From Nocardioides bizhenqiangii (GTDB lineage Bacteria; Actinomycetota; Actinomycetes; Propionibacteriales; Nocardioidaceae): a stretch of DNA of 64,000 nt. Both the position numbers and the translations under genes were made by a program. The stretch covers positions 1,859,501-1,923,500 of the forward strand of contig NZ_CP141059.1 of assembly GCF_034661235.1 (NCBI RefSeq). Reading direction: 5' to 3'. Position 1 is the stretch's first letter, and every line of letters starts with the position of its first letter. The notes below the pieces were generated by a model, which was not told the origin of the DNA, made no database searches, and worked only from the letters and a program-made list of their open reading frames with translations. Positions 16,734 to 25,708 of this stretch are shown here, piece by piece.

Positions 16734-17381
16734 ATGTCGGACACCGTGATCAAGGAGTGGGCAGCCGCTCATGCCACCCGCCTCAGCCTGCGGTCCGTCG
16801 CGGTCGTCGTCGCCGCCACCTCGATGCTGCTTGTCGGCTGCTCCTCGGAGCCCGAAGATCGGACGAGCCCCACCGTGGGCTCTACGGAGCCGGACACCAC
16901 AGAGGCCTCGGAGGCCCCGGAGGTCCCGCCGACCTCCGCGCCCGCGCCGACCTCCGCGCCCGCGCCGACCTCCGAGCTGGAGGGAACCTGGCGGGCCGGC
17001 CCGCTCTCACTCGAGGACACCGAAGCCACCATCCGCCGCTACGGGCTGGGCCGGTACGTGCAGGACTACCGGGAGAACGCCCCGTTCTTCGGCGACGACA
17101 CCATGCTGACGCTCACCATCGAGCATGGCGCCTGGGATCTGTACGGCGAGTCGGGTGGCGGACAGCCGGTACCGATCGACTACAACGCGGAGTACGAGAT
17201 CGACGGCGAGTCCGTGGTCTTCCACCACTCCGACGGCTCGAACACCTACCGCTGGCAGGTCCACAACGACACCCTGATTCTCCACTTCGTCAGGTCGACG
17301 TTGCCCGGCTATCGGGGGATCCCGGACGAAGTGTTCCAGCGCGCGCTGTACATGACCGAGGTGTTCTCGAGACAGCGCTGA
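16734..17381 (+). CDS. Secreted lipoprotein, unknown function
   Basis: The 215-residue protein has a signal peptide ending in the lipobox LLVGC (lipidated C36). A low-complexity Thr/Glu/Pro linker with APAPTS repeats (an 18-bp tandem repeat in the DNA) follows, then a globular domain with LEGTWRAGPLS and alternating acidic strands. AGGAG precedes the ATG at 16734. The intergenic region 16544-16733 shows no other gene. Confidence 0.8.
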   Translation: MSDTVIKEWAAAHATRLSLRSVAVVVAATSMLLVGCSSEPEDRTSPTVGSTEPDTTEASEAPEVPPTSAPAPTSAPAPTSELEGTWRAGPLSLEDTEATIRRYGLGRYVQDYRENAPFFGDDTMLTLTIEHGAWDLYGESGGGQPVPIDYNAEYEIDGESVVFHHSDGSNTYRWQVHNDTLILHFVRSTLPGYRGIPDEVFQRALYMTEVFSRQR

Positions 17382-17406
17382 GGGTCCGGTCGGGCAGGAT
17401 GTCTGC

Positions 17407-17967
17407 ATGACCATCCAGATCGCCCAGGACCCCGCCGCCGACAAGGTCTTGTCGGACGACTCGTTCGCGCTCCTCACCGGAATGCTGCTGGACCAGCAGT
17501 TCCCGATGGAGCGGGCATTCGCCGGCCCGGCGAAGATCCTCGACCGGTTCGGCACGCTCGACCCCGCCCGGATCGCCGCGGCCGATCCGGAAGCGTTCGC
17601 CGATCTCTGTGCGACCCCGCCCGCCATCCACCGCTACGGCCGATCGATGGCCGGCCGGGTGCAGGCCCTGGCCGCCCAGGTCGTCGAGGAGTACGGCGGG
17701 GACGCGAGCCGGATCTGGCGGGAACCCGCGAGCGGCGCCGACCTCCTCAAGCGGCTCCAGGAGCTGCCGGGCTTCGGCAAGCAGAAGGCGCAGATCTTCG
17801 TCGCCCTCGTCGCCAAGCAGCTCGGCGTACGTCCTGACGGGTGGGAGCAGGCGGCCGGCGACTACTCGTTGGACGGCTACCGCTCGGTCGCCGACGTGGT
17901 GGACGCGGCATCGCTCCAGAAGGTCCGGGAGTTCAAGCAGGCGAAGAAGGCCGCCGCGAAGTCCTAG
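17407..17967 (+). CDS. HhH-GPD family base-excision DNA repair protein
   Basis: The 186-residue protein has a helix-hairpin-helix LQELPGFGKQKAQIFVALV (about 116-134) and an N-terminal LLTGMLLDQQFPMERAF, matching the short actinobacterial HhH-GPD glycosylase-like family (TIGR03252 as I recall). It is expected to excise damaged bases, but it is shorter than MutY/Nth and lacks an Fe-S cluster loop. The ATG follows a CAGGAT box by 6 bases, the leaderless spacing. Confidence 0.87.
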   Translation: MTIQIAQDPAADKVLSDDSFALLTGMLLDQQFPMERAFAGPAKILDRFGTLDPARIAAADPEAFADLCATPPAIHRYGRSMAGRVQALAAQVVEEYGGDASRIWREPASGADLLKRLQELPGFGKQKAQIFVALVAKQLGVRPDGWEQAAGDYSLDGYRSVADVVDAASLQKVREFKQAKKAAAKS

Positions 17968-17972
17968 TCCGA

Positions 17973-18024
17973 ATTCCCGAAGGTAAAACCGGGAATCAAC
18001 TGCTTCCGGGAATCGGGTGATTCC
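17973..18024 (+). promoter_or_regulatory. Inverted repeats upstream of the tetR-hydrolase-BVMO operon
   Basis: ATTCCCG (17973-17979) pairs with CGGGAAT (17990-17996). GGAATC-GGGT-GATTCC (18009-18024) is a perfect palindrome directly against the -10 box. CCGGGAATC also occurs twice. These share one half-site (GGAAT/ATTCC) and are strong candidates for the operator of the downstream TetR protein. Confidence 0.6.
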
Positions 18025-18026
18025 TG

Positions 18027-18032
18027 TATGGT
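18027..18032 (+). promoter_or_regulatory. -10 box of the leaderless six-gene catabolic operon
   Basis: TATGGT ends 6 bases before the ATG at 18039. The adjacent palindrome at 18009-18024 would block RNA polymerase when occupied. Confidence 0.55.
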
Positions 18033-18038
18033 CGGGTC

Positions 18039-18725
18039 ATGGCCACCGAGACCATCGCCCCTGCCGCGGGGTCGGGCCGCCTCTGGCAGGGCCAGACACC
18101 CGATGCGCGGGCGGCCGACCGCCGGCAGCGTCTCGTCGAGGCCGGCCTCGAGCTGGTCGGCACCCAGGGCGTGACGGCGCTGACGATGCGGGCTGCGTGC
18201 CGGGAGGCGGCAGTCGGTCCGCGCTACTTCTACGACCTGTTCGCCGACCGCGACGAGCTGCTGGCCGCCGTCTACGACGAGGCCGTCGAGCGGATCCGTG
18301 AGCCGATCCTCGCGGCCGCCGTCGCGGTCAATGCCACCGACGGCGTCGCCGCAGCGCTCCTCGAGGCCTTCGACACCGCGGTCGCGGTGGTCGAGGACGA
18401 TCCCAGGATCGGACGCGTGCTCTTCCGTGAGTCGGCTGCCGACGAGACGTTGCGGCCCCGGTCGCAGGCGGCGATGCCCGAGTTCGTGCTGTCCGTGCTG
18501 GCCGAGCTGGTGCCCGAGGAGGCCGAGGCGTTGCGGCAGCCGTCGCGGGCATGGACGGTGATCGGGTTCTCGGCGGCGATCTTCGCGCTGTTCCTCGCCT
18601 GGAGCGAGGGTGCCCGGCACACCCCCCGCGCCGAGTTCGTGCACCACTGCGCCCGGCTCGCGGTGGACCAGCTCGGGCTCGACATCGAGCTGCCGTCGGT
18701 CGCCCGGTCAGGCGGTCGGCGTTGA
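18039..18725 (+). CDS. TetR-family regulator of the catabolic operon
   Basis: The 228-residue protein has an N-terminal helix-turn-helix with RRQRLVEAGLELVGTQG, ALTMRAACREAAVGPRYF and YDLFADRDELLAAVYDEA, canonical for TetR repressors that use PRYFYxxF recognition helices. It heads the operon and overlaps the next gene by TTGA, so it almost certainly regulates the cluster, probably as a repressor released by a pathway metabolite. The operator palindromes lie immediately upstream. Confidence 0.92.
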   Translation: MATETIAPAAGSGRLWQGQTPDARAADRRQRLVEAGLELVGTQGVTALTMRAACREAAVGPRYFYDLFADRDELLAAVYDEAVERIREPILAAAVAVNATDGVAAALLEAFDTAVAVVEDDPRIGRVLFRESAADETLRPRSQAAMPEFVLSVLAELVPEEAEALRQPSRAWTVIGFSAAIFALFLAWSEGARHTPRAEFVHHCARLAVDQLGLDIELPSVARSGGRR

Positions 18726-19528
18726 TCTCCGTCGACCGCCGCGGCGCAGGCGACCCGATCGTGCTGGTCCACGGCATCGGCAGCCGCTGGCAGAGCTTCG
18801 AACCGGTCCTCGACCGACTTGCCGAGCACCACGAGGTGATCGCGATCGACCTCCCAGGTTTCGGCGCCTCCCCGCTCGTCGACGGCGTGCGGCCCGGCCC
18901 CCGCGGCTATGCCGACTGGCTCGCCGGCTGGCTCGCGGCCAACGACGTCGCCCGTCCGCACCTGGTCGGCAGCTCCATGGGCGGCGGGGTCGCCCTCGAG
19001 CTCGGCCGCGCGGGAGTCGCGTCCTCGGTGACGGCCTTCTCGCCGGTCGGGTTCTGGGGTACGGCGGGTCTGCGCTGGACCCAGAGCCTGCTGACCGGCC
19101 TGAGGACCGGTGCCCGGACCGCCGCACCGGTGCTGAACCGGATGCTCGACCACCCGGCCGGTCGCGCCGTGCTGCTGAGCAACATGTTCGGCCATCCGAC
19201 GCGGATCCCGCCCGAGGTCGCGCGCGCGGACCTCGCCGGGCTGGCCGCGGCAACGGGGTTCGCCGCCGCGCGGAAGGACTTCGGGAGCTACTTCCTCGGC
19301 TCCGACGACGACCCGGGCGCGCTGGTCGACGTCCCGGTCACGATCGCCTGGGGCACGCGCGACGTCGTCCTCATCCATCGCTCGCAGAGCGCCCGGGCCC
19401 GCGAGGTGCTCCCGTTCGCCCGCCACGTCGACCTCGCCGGTTGCGGGCACCTGCCGTTCAACGACGATCCCGCGCGGTGCGTCGGGCTGATCCTCGAGAA
19501 CGCCGCAGCCACGAAGGAGACGCGATGA
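18722..19528 (+). CDS. Alpha/beta hydrolase
   Basis: The 268-residue protein has VLVHGIGSRWQSF (oxyanion region), the nucleophile elbow GSSMGG with S85, acid D214 (GTRDVV) and H243 (CGHLPF). This is a complete triad of an esterase, lactonase or C-C hydrolase. The TTG at 18722 overlaps the tetR stop, and its own stop overlaps the BVMO start. Placed beside a Baeyer-Villiger-type enzyme, hydrolysis of the ester or lactone it makes is the natural role (inference). Confidence 0.9.
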   Translation: MISVDRRGAGDPIVLVHGIGSRWQSFEPVLDRLAEHHEVIAIDLPGFGASPLVDGVRPGPRGYADWLAGWLAANDVARPHLVGSSMGGGVALELGRAGVASSVTAFSPVGFWGTAGLRWTQSLLTGLRTGARTAAPVLNRMLDHPAGRAVLLSNMFGHPTRIPPEVARADLAGLAAATGFAAARKDFGSYFLGSDDDPGALVDVPVTIAWGTRDVVLIHRSQSARAREVLPFARHVDLAGCGHLPFNDDPARCVGLILENAAATKETR

Positions 19529-20970
19529 ACCCCTCTGTCGCCGTCATCGGCACCGGGTTCGGTGGCCTGGCCGCCGTCATCGAGCTGAAGAAGCGCGGCT
19601 TCGACGACATCGTCGTCTTCGAGAAGGCCGAAGACGTCGGCGGCGTCTGGCGCGAGAACACCTACCCCGGCGCCGCGTGCGACGTGCCCTCGCCGTTCTA
19701 CTCGTTCTCGTTCGAGCCCAACCCCCGCTGGCCGCACCGGTTCTCCCGCCAGCCGGCGATCCTCGGCTACATGCGCCACGTCGCCGACAAGTACGACGTC
19801 CGTCGGCACGTCCGCTTCAGCACGGAGGTCACCGGAGCGTCGTACGACGCCGCCGCCCTGAAGTGGACGGTCGAGCTCAGCTCCGGCGCCCAGGTCGTCG
19901 TCGACGTGCTGGTGTCCGCCGTCGGGCAGCTCTCGCGGCCGTCCTACCCGGAGATCGAGGGCGCCGACTCCTTCGACGGGCCGATGTTCCACTCCGCCGA
20001 GTGGGACCACGACGTCGACCTGGCGGGCAAGCGGGTCGCGGTGATCGGCACCGGCGCGAGCGCCATCCAGTTCGTGCCGGAGATCCAGCCCGAGGTCGAG
20101 CACCTGACGGTGTTCCAGCGCACCCCGCCCTACATCATCCCCCGCTTCGACCGGGAGTTCTCCGGCACGCACCACAAGGTCTTCGAGCGGCTGCCAGCGA
20201 CCCAGCTGGTCGAGCGCGGCACCTGGTACGGCGTCGTCGAGGGGCTCAGCGTCGCGTGGGTCTACTCCAAGCCGCTCGCCAGGACCATCAAGGCGATCTC
20301 GAAGTGGCACATGCGGCGGCTCACCAAGGCGAAGCCCGGGCTGTTCGAGAAGGTCTGGCCGAAGTACCAGATCGGGTGCAAGCGGATCCTGTTCTCCAAC
20401 GACTACCTGCCGACCCTGGCCCAGCCCAACGTCGACGTCAGCACCCAGCGGATCACCGGGATCGTCCCCGCCGGGGTGCGGACGGTGGACGGAAAGGTGC
20501 ACGAGGTCGACGTAGTCATCTGGGGCACCGGCTTCAAGGCCACCGAGTTCCTCGCGCCGATGTCGATCAAGGGCAGCGAGGGTCGCGACCTCCACGACGA
20601 GTGGCGCGGCGGCGCCCGCGCCTACTACGGCATGACCGTCCCGCACTTCCCCAACCTGCTCGTCATGTACGGCCCCAACACCAACACCGGCGGCGGGTCG
20701 ATCATCTACTTCCTCGAGGCGCAGGCGAAGTACCTCGGCGACTACGTCGAGCACCTCGCCGCGGCCGGCGCCCCGCTCACCGTCAGGCCCGAGGTCGAGC
20801 AGGAGTACGACGACCGCATCCAGGGGCTGCTCTCCGAGAGCGTGTGGACCCAGTGCTCGTCCTGGTACCGCAACGAGGACGGCCGGATCACGACGAACTG
20901 GCCGACGCTCGGGGTCCAGTACAAATCGCAGGCGAAGTTCGACCCTGCCGACTACGAGGTGGTGTCCTGA
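19525..20970 (+). CDS. Baeyer-Villiger-type flavin monooxygenase
   Basis: The 481-residue protein has two Rossmann motifs, GTGFGG at 9-14 (FAD) and GTGASA near 174 (NADPH). Between them at 150-161 lies FDGPMFHSAEWD, a match to the class B Baeyer-Villiger fingerprint FxGxxxHxxxW(P/D). DVVIWGTGFKATEF near residue 340 is also typical. These enzymes insert oxygen beside a ketone to give an ester or lactone using NADPH and O2. AAGGAG precedes the ATG by 6 bases, and the start overlaps the hydrolase stop as ATGA. Confidence 0.9.
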   Translation: MNPSVAVIGTGFGGLAAVIELKKRGFDDIVVFEKAEDVGGVWRENTYPGAACDVPSPFYSFSFEPNPRWPHRFSRQPAILGYMRHVADKYDVRRHVRFSTEVTGASYDAAALKWTVELSSGAQVVVDVLVSAVGQLSRPSYPEIEGADSFDGPMFHSAEWDHDVDLAGKRVAVIGTGASAIQFVPEIQPEVEHLTVFQRTPPYIIPRFDREFSGTHHKVFERLPATQLVERGTWYGVVEGLSVAWVYSKPLARTIKAISKWHMRRLTKAKPGLFEKVWPKYQIGCKRILFSNDYLPTLAQPNVDVSTQRITGIVPAGVRTVDGKVHEVDVVIWGTGFKATEFLAPMSIKGSEGRDLHDEWRGGARAYYGMTVPHFPNLLVMYGPNTNTGGGSIIYFLEAQAKYLGDYVEHLAAAGAPLTVRPEVEQEYDDRIQGLLSESVWTQCSSWYRNEDGRITTNWPTLGVQYKSQAKFDPADYEVVS

Positions 20971-22640
20971 TGACTCCCTACGACTACGACGTGATCGTTG
21001 TCGGGTCCGGCTTCGGCGGCAGCGTGACGGCGCTGCGGCTCACCGAGAAGGGCTACCGCGTCGGCGTGCTCGAGGCCGGCCGCCGCTGGGACGCCGACAA
21101 CCTCCCGAAGACCAACTGGAACGTCCGCAAGTCGATCTGGGCCCCCCGGCTGGGGTTGACCGGCCCTCAGCGGATCAGTGCTCTCGGCAAGTGCCTGGTC
21201 TTCAGCGGGGCGGGTGTCGGCGGCGGTTCGCTGATCTACGGCAACACGCTCTACGAGCCGCTCCCGGAGTTCTACCGCGACCGGGCGTGGGCACACATCA
21301 CCGACTGGCGCGACGAGCTGGCGCCCTATTACGACCAGGCGAAGCGGATGCTCGGCGTGGTCGAGAACCCGCGGACCGGTCCCAAGGACGACCTGCTGCT
21401 GCAGGTCGCGCGCGACCGCGGGGTGGCCGAAACCTTCCACAAGACCCAGGTCGGCGTCTTCTTCAACGAGGGCAGCGAGGGCGAGGAGGTCGACGATCCC
21501 TACTTCGGCGGGGCCGGACCGCGCCGGGCCGGCTGCATCCACTGCTCGGACTGCTTCACCGGCTGCAAGCACAACGCGAAGAACACCACGACGATGAACT
21601 ACCTCTACCTGGCCGAGGAGCACGGCGCCGAAGTCCACCCGCTCACGACCGTCACGTCGGTGGAGCCCGACGGGGCCGGCGGCTACGTCGTCGAGACCGA
21701 GCGCTCCAACGGCAAGCTGCGGAACGGGCGTCGTACCTTCACTGCGGAGCACGTGGTCTTCGCCGCGGCCGCGCTCGGTACCCAGAAGCTGCTCCACAAG
21801 CTGCGTGACGACGGGACCCTCCCCGGCCTGTCGCCGCGGCTGGGCGAGCTGACCCGCAGCAACTCCGAGGCGATCCTGGGCGTGCAGAGCCGCAGCCGCG
21901 ACGACTTCGCCCAGGGCGTCGCGATCACGTCGTCCATCCATCCCGAGCCGCAGACGCACGTGGAGGTGTGCACCTACGGCAAGGGGCACAACTCGCTGTT
22001 CGCGCAGACCGTGCCGATGGTCGACGGAGGGGCTTTCCGGTTCCTGCGGTTCCTGCTGACCATCGTGCTGCACCCGCTGCTGTTCCTGCGGTCGCTGAAC
22101 CTCAGGAGCGCCTCCGAGCGGTCCGTCATCCTGCTGGTCATGCAGTCGCTGGACAATTCGCTGACGTCCTACCTCAAGGGCGGCCAGCTCAAGACGAAGC
22201 AGGGGAAGGGCGAACCGAACCCCGACTGGCTCCCGATCGCCCACGAGATCGCCAGGGAGTACGCCGCCAAGGCCGATGCCGACACCGGCAACATCGCCAC
22301 CGACATCTTCAACATCCCGGCCACCGCGCACTACATCGGAGGCTGCACGATCGGTGACTCCCGCGACACCGGCGTGATCGACCCCTATCAACGGGTCTAC
22401 GGCCATCCCGGGCTCCACATCGCTGACGGAAGCGCGATCACCGCCAACCTCGGCGTCAACCCGTCGCTGTCCATCACCGCCCAGGCCGAGCGCGCGATGG
22501 CGTTCTGGCCCAACAAGGGGGAGTCGGACGCCCGGCCGGCCCTCGGTGCGCCGTACCAGCGGATCGCGCCGGTCATGCCCAACCACCCCGTCGTCCCCAC
22601 GTCGGCGCCCGGCGCGCTGCGGCTCCCGGCGAGCGCCTGA
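20970..22640 (+). CDS. GMC-type (cholesterol-oxidase-like) oxidoreductase
   Basis: The 556-residue protein starts with the FAD motif VVGSGFGGSVTALRL and has SGAGVGGGSLIYGNTL, both typical of bacterial cholesterol-oxidase-like GMC proteins. The C-terminal block has AHYIGGCTIG, LHIADGSAI and NLGVNPSLSITA, carrying the expected His and Asn active-site pair. An unusual cysteine set, C189, C192, C195 and C199 (GCIHCSDCFTGCK), lies mid-protein. It would oxidise an alcohol, sterol or terpenoid to a ketone. Its ATG overlaps the preceding stop by one base. It may act as a dehydrogenase rather than an oxidase. Confidence 0.9.
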   Translation: MTPYDYDVIVVGSGFGGSVTALRLTEKGYRVGVLEAGRRWDADNLPKTNWNVRKSIWAPRLGLTGPQRISALGKCLVFSGAGVGGGSLIYGNTLYEPLPEFYRDRAWAHITDWRDELAPYYDQAKRMLGVVENPRTGPKDDLLLQVARDRGVAETFHKTQVGVFFNEGSEGEEVDDPYFGGAGPRRAGCIHCSDCFTGCKHNAKNTTTMNYLYLAEEHGAEVHPLTTVTSVEPDGAGGYVVETERSNGKLRNGRRTFTAEHVVFAAAALGTQKLLHKLRDDGTLPGLSPRLGELTRSNSEAILGVQSRSRDDFAQGVAITSSIHPEPQTHVEVCTYGKGHNSLFAQTVPMVDGGAFRFLRFLLTIVLHPLLFLRSLNLRSASERSVILLVMQSLDNSLTSYLKGGQLKTKQGKGEPNPDWLPIAHEIAREYAAKADADTGNIATDIFNIPATAHYIGGCTIGDSRDTGVIDPYQRVYGHPGLHIADGSAITANLGVNPSLSITAQAERAMAFWPNKGESDARPALGAPYQRIAPVMPNHPVVPTSAPGALRLPASA

Positions 22641-22651
22641 GAGGAACCACG

Positions 22652-23191
22652 ATGACCACGACGAACCCAACCGGCCGGCTCGAGGCGCTCGGAACCGCGT
22701 GCGACGCGGCCGAGGCGCAGGCATTGTTCGACAGCCTCTCGGCCGTCCGCCCGGAGGAGCTCACCGGCCGGTTCAGCGGCCGTGAGCTGGCGACCGGCCA
22801 CCCGATGGACGGGCTCCTCGAGGCATCCGGGTGGTACGGCAAGCAGTTCGACGGCGTCGACCACGTGCACCCGCTGCTCTTCCGTGATCTCGGCGGCGCG
22901 ATCTTCCCGGTCGAGCCGCGGAAGGTGCCGCTGGGCATCGTGCCCAAGCTGCCGGCGGCCGTGGTCGCCCGGTCAAGGGCCGCGGTCGGGGCCCTCAAGC
23001 CGGTGCTGCGCACGAAGAAGCACCGCGCCCGGCTCCGCGCGGTCGAGCACCGTGGCGTGGTGACGGCCGCGATGGTCTACGACCACCTGCCGATCATCGA
23101 CGTCTTCCGCCGGGTCGACGCCGACACCCTGCTGGGCGTGATGGACCTGCGAGGCGCCCCGCCGTACTACTTCGTCCTGACGAGGGACTGA
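22652..23191 (+). CDS. GXWXG / DUF4334 domain protein
   Basis: The 179-residue protein has an N-terminal GXWXG-type domain (ATGHPMDGLLEASGWYGKQF) and a C-terminal DUF4334 domain (RAVEHRGVVTAAMVYDHLPI and LRGAPPYYFVL). The biochemical role of this pair is unknown; it may bind a small hydrophobic substrate. GAGAGGAA lies just before the ATG, and the gene sits 11 bases after the GMC gene, inside the operon. Confidence 0.88.
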   Translation: MTTTNPTGRLEALGTACDAAEAQALFDSLSAVRPEELTGRFSGRELATGHPMDGLLEASGWYGKQFDGVDHVHPLLFRDLGGAIFPVEPRKVPLGIVPKLPAAVVARSRAAVGALKPVLRTKKHRARLRAVEHRGVVTAAMVYDHLPIIDVFRRVDADTLLGVMDLRGAPPYYFVLTRD

Positions 23192-23194
23192 GGC

Positions 23195-23995
23195 ATGACT
23201 CCTGCGGAGCTGAGCCACGCCGACCTGCGCCTCGAGGTCGGGGGTGGGGTCGCGACGATCACGCTGGACCGGCCCGGCGTGCGCAACGCGCAGCGGCCCC
23301 GGATGTGGGCGGGCCTCGCGCGGATCCTGGACGAGCTCGACGAGTCGGTGCGGGTCGTCGTGCTGCGCGGTGCGGGCGGCACGTTCTCGGCCGGGCTCGA
23401 CCTGTCACTGCTCGACCCGGCGCAGCCGGACGAGGAGGGCAATTTCGTCGCCACCCTGGCGCTGGACGACCGGGCGATCATCGACCAGATCGACGTGTTC
23501 CAACGGCCGTTCGCGATGCTGGCGGACCCGCGTTTCATCACCGTCGCGGTGGTCGAGGGCCACGCCATCGGCGCCGGCTTCCAGCTGGCGCTGTGCTGCG
23601 ACCTGCGGATCGCCACCGACGACGCCCGGTTCTGCATGAAGGAGCCCGCCCTCGGGCTGGTGCCCGACCTGGTCGGCACCAAGCCGCTGGTGGCGGCCGT
23701 CGGCTATGCCCGCGCGCTGGAGATCTGCGCGACCGCGCGGACCGTCGCCGGCACCGAGGCGGGCGAGATCGGCCTGGCCCAGGTGGTCGTCCCCGCCGCG
23801 GAGCTGGACGCTGCCCTCGCGGCGACCGTCCACGCGCTCACGGCGCACCCGCACGGCGCGGTCAGCGCGACCAAGGCGCTGCTCCAGGCGGCCCCCGCGC
23901 GGAGCCTGGACGATCAGCGTCTCGCGGAACGGACCGCCCAGGTCGCGCGCTTCCGCGACCTCGCCGCCGCGTTCGCGCCGGCCGCGGGGGAGTGA
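23195..23995 (+). CDS. Enoyl-CoA hydratase / isomerase family protein
   Basis: The 266-residue crotonase-fold protein has the two oxyanion-hole motifs GTFSAGLDLS and GHAIGAGFQLAL. Glu residues sit at both catalytic positions (KEPALG and ALEICATA), so true hydratase activity is plausible. It follows DUF4334 by 3 bases and ends the operon; it could process the acyl-CoA formed from the acid released upstream. There is no nearby acyl-CoA ligase, so activation would use an enzyme encoded elsewhere. Confidence 0.9.
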   Translation: MTPAELSHADLRLEVGGGVATITLDRPGVRNAQRPRMWAGLARILDELDESVRVVVLRGAGGTFSAGLDLSLLDPAQPDEEGNFVATLALDDRAIIDQIDVFQRPFAMLADPRFITVAVVEGHAIGAGFQLALCCDLRIATDDARFCMKEPALGLVPDLVGTKPLVAAVGYARALEICATARTVAGTEAGEIGLAQVVVPAAELDAALAATVHALTAHPHGAVSATKALLQAAPARSLDDQRLAERTAQVARFRDLAAAFAPAAGE

Positions 23996-24118
23996 ACGGT
24001 CACACCGCGCCCGGTGTGCGGACGATGTCCAGGTGCGTGGCAGAATGGCCATTGCGGTCTTGACGCCTCCGGGCTGTGCCGCGCCCTACTGCCAGTTCTG
24101 CCGTATCGAGAGGTGTTC

Positions 24119-25612
24119 GTGTCGTCGAACGCACGCAAGGTCCCCGCTGCGGTGCTCGCGCACCCATCCATCGTCGCCCTGGTCGATCGGGCCACTCCGA
24201 TGGGCAGTGTGAGTCCCGAGGAAGTGCGGCAGGCGTGCGCCGACGCTGACGTCGCCGCGCCGCACCTGAAGTCGCTCCTGGGCCATCTCGCGGGCCTCGG
24301 CATCACCGTTGCGATGCCCGCCAGTGGACGCGCCGTAGCCGCGTCCGGCAGGAGCAAGACCGCGACCAGCCCCGTGAAGAAGGCGCCCGCCAAGAAGGCA
24401 CCGGCGAAGGCCGCCGCTGCCAAGTCGGCCGCGCCGGCCAAGAAGGCCGCCCCGGCGAAGAAGGCCGCGCCGGCGAAGAAGGCCGCTGCGAAGGCTGGCG
24501 AGGCCGCTCCCGAGTCTGCCGCTCCGGTCATCGGCCCCGACGGCAAGAAGATCCTGCCCGATCTCCCCGACGAGCAGTTCGAGAAGGACGTCAAGGCCGA
24601 CCCGACCATCGTCGAGGACGAGAAGGAGGCTGCGTCGGCGTCGTTCGTCGTCTCGGCCGCCGACGACACCGACGAGCCCGAGCAGCAGGTCATGGTCGCC
24701 GGCGCGACCGCCGACCCGGTCAAGGACTACCTCAAGCAGATCGGCAAGGTGCCGCTCCTCAACGCCGAGATGGAGGTCTCGCTCGCCAAGCGGATCGAGG
24801 CCGGTCTCTTCGCCGACGAGAAGCTCGCGCGCGGCAACAAGATGTCCGCCAAGCTGCTCGAGGAGCTGGAGTGGATCGCCGAGGACGGCCGGCGTGCCAA
24901 GAACCACCTGCTCGAGGCCAACCTCCGGCTCGTCGTCTCGCTGGCAAAGCGCTACACCGGCCGCGGGATGCTGTTCCTGGACCTGATCCAGGAGGGCAAC
25001 CTCGGTCTGATCCGGGCGGTCGAGAAGTTCGACTACACCAAGGGCTACAAGTTCTCGACGTACGCCACCTGGTGGATCCGGCAGGCGATCACCCGCGCGA
25101 TGGCCGACCAGGCCCGGACCATCCGGATCCCGGTGCACATGGTCGAGGTCATCAACAAGCTCGCCCGTGTCCAGCGCCAGATGTTGCAGGACCTCGGCCG
25201 CGAGCCGACCCCGGAGGAGCTCGCCAAGGAGCTCGACATGACTCCCGAGAAGGTCGTCGAGGTCCAGAAGTACGGGCGTGAGCCGATCTCCCTGCACACT
25301 CCGCTGGGCGAGGACGGCGACTCCGAGTTCGGTGACCTGATCGAGGACTCCGAGGCGATCGTCCCGGCGGACGCGGTCAGCTTCACGCTCCTGCAGGAGC
25401 AGCTGCACGCCGTGCTCGACACGCTGTCCGAGCGCGAGGCCGGCGTGGTCTCGATGCGGTTCGGTCTGACTGACGGACAGCCGAAGACGCTCGACGAGAT
25501 CGGCAAGGTCTACGGCGTGACCCGCGAACGGATCCGTCAGATCGAGTCCAAGACCATGTCGAAGCTGCGGCACCCGAGTCGGTCCCAGGTCCTGCGCGAC
25601 TACCTGGACTGA
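24119..25612 (+). CDS. rpoD: Principal RNA polymerase sigma factor (RpoD/SigA/HrdB)
   Basis: The 497-residue protein has region 1.2 ([16 protein letters not shown]), regions 2.1-2.4 ([46 protein letters not shown]), region 3 and a region 4 helix-turn-helix ([19 protein letters not shown]). This is the housekeeping sigma factor. Between the N-terminus and region 1.2 lies an Ala/Lys/Pro-rich tail with repeated PAKKA units (about 82-125), as in other actinobacterial primary sigma factors. GTG codons occur at 24113 and 24119; the second has GAGAGG 5 bases upstream and is chosen. Confidence 0.95.
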   Translation: MSSNARKVPAAVLAHPSIVALVDRATPMGSVSPEEVRQACADADVAAPHLKSLLGHLAGLGITVAMPASGRAVAASGRSKTATSPVKKAPAKKAPAKAAAAKSAAPAKKAAPAKKAAPAKKAAAKAGEAAPESAAPVIGPDGKKILPDLPDEQFEKDVKADPTIVEDEKEAASASFVVSAADDTDEPEQQVMVAGATADPVKDYLKQIGKVPLLNAEMEVSLAKRIEAGLFADEKLARGNKMSAKLLEELEWIAEDGRRAKNHLLEANLRLVVSLAKRYTGRGMLFLDLIQEGNLGLIRAVEKFDYTKGYKFSTYATWWIRQAITRAMADQARTIRIPVHMVEVINKLARVQRQMLQDLGREPTPEELAKELDMTPEKVVEVQKYGREPISLHTPLGEDGDSEFGDLIEDSEAIVPADAVSFTLLQEQLHAVLDTLSEREAGVVSMRFGLTDGQPKTLDEIGKVYGVTRERIRQIESKTMSKLRHPSRSQVLRDYLD

Positions 25613-25708
25613 CCGCCTGGGGCGTGTCGGCCTGTTGTCCACGACAGAGCGCTACCAGATCCGGCGCGCTCGACACCCGTGCGTGATGCGCGATCGCTCG
25701 GACCTGCA

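Noticed and set aside
18610..20970. Fusion of the BVMO to a long N-terminal extension
   Set aside because: The extension overlaps the hydrolase gene in another frame; AAGGAG and the conserved MNPSVAVIGTG start fix the true start at 19525.
19677..22640. 987-codon version of the GMC gene
   Set aside because: The first 431 codons overlap the BVMO gene in another frame and are low complexity; the FAD motif begins at 20970.
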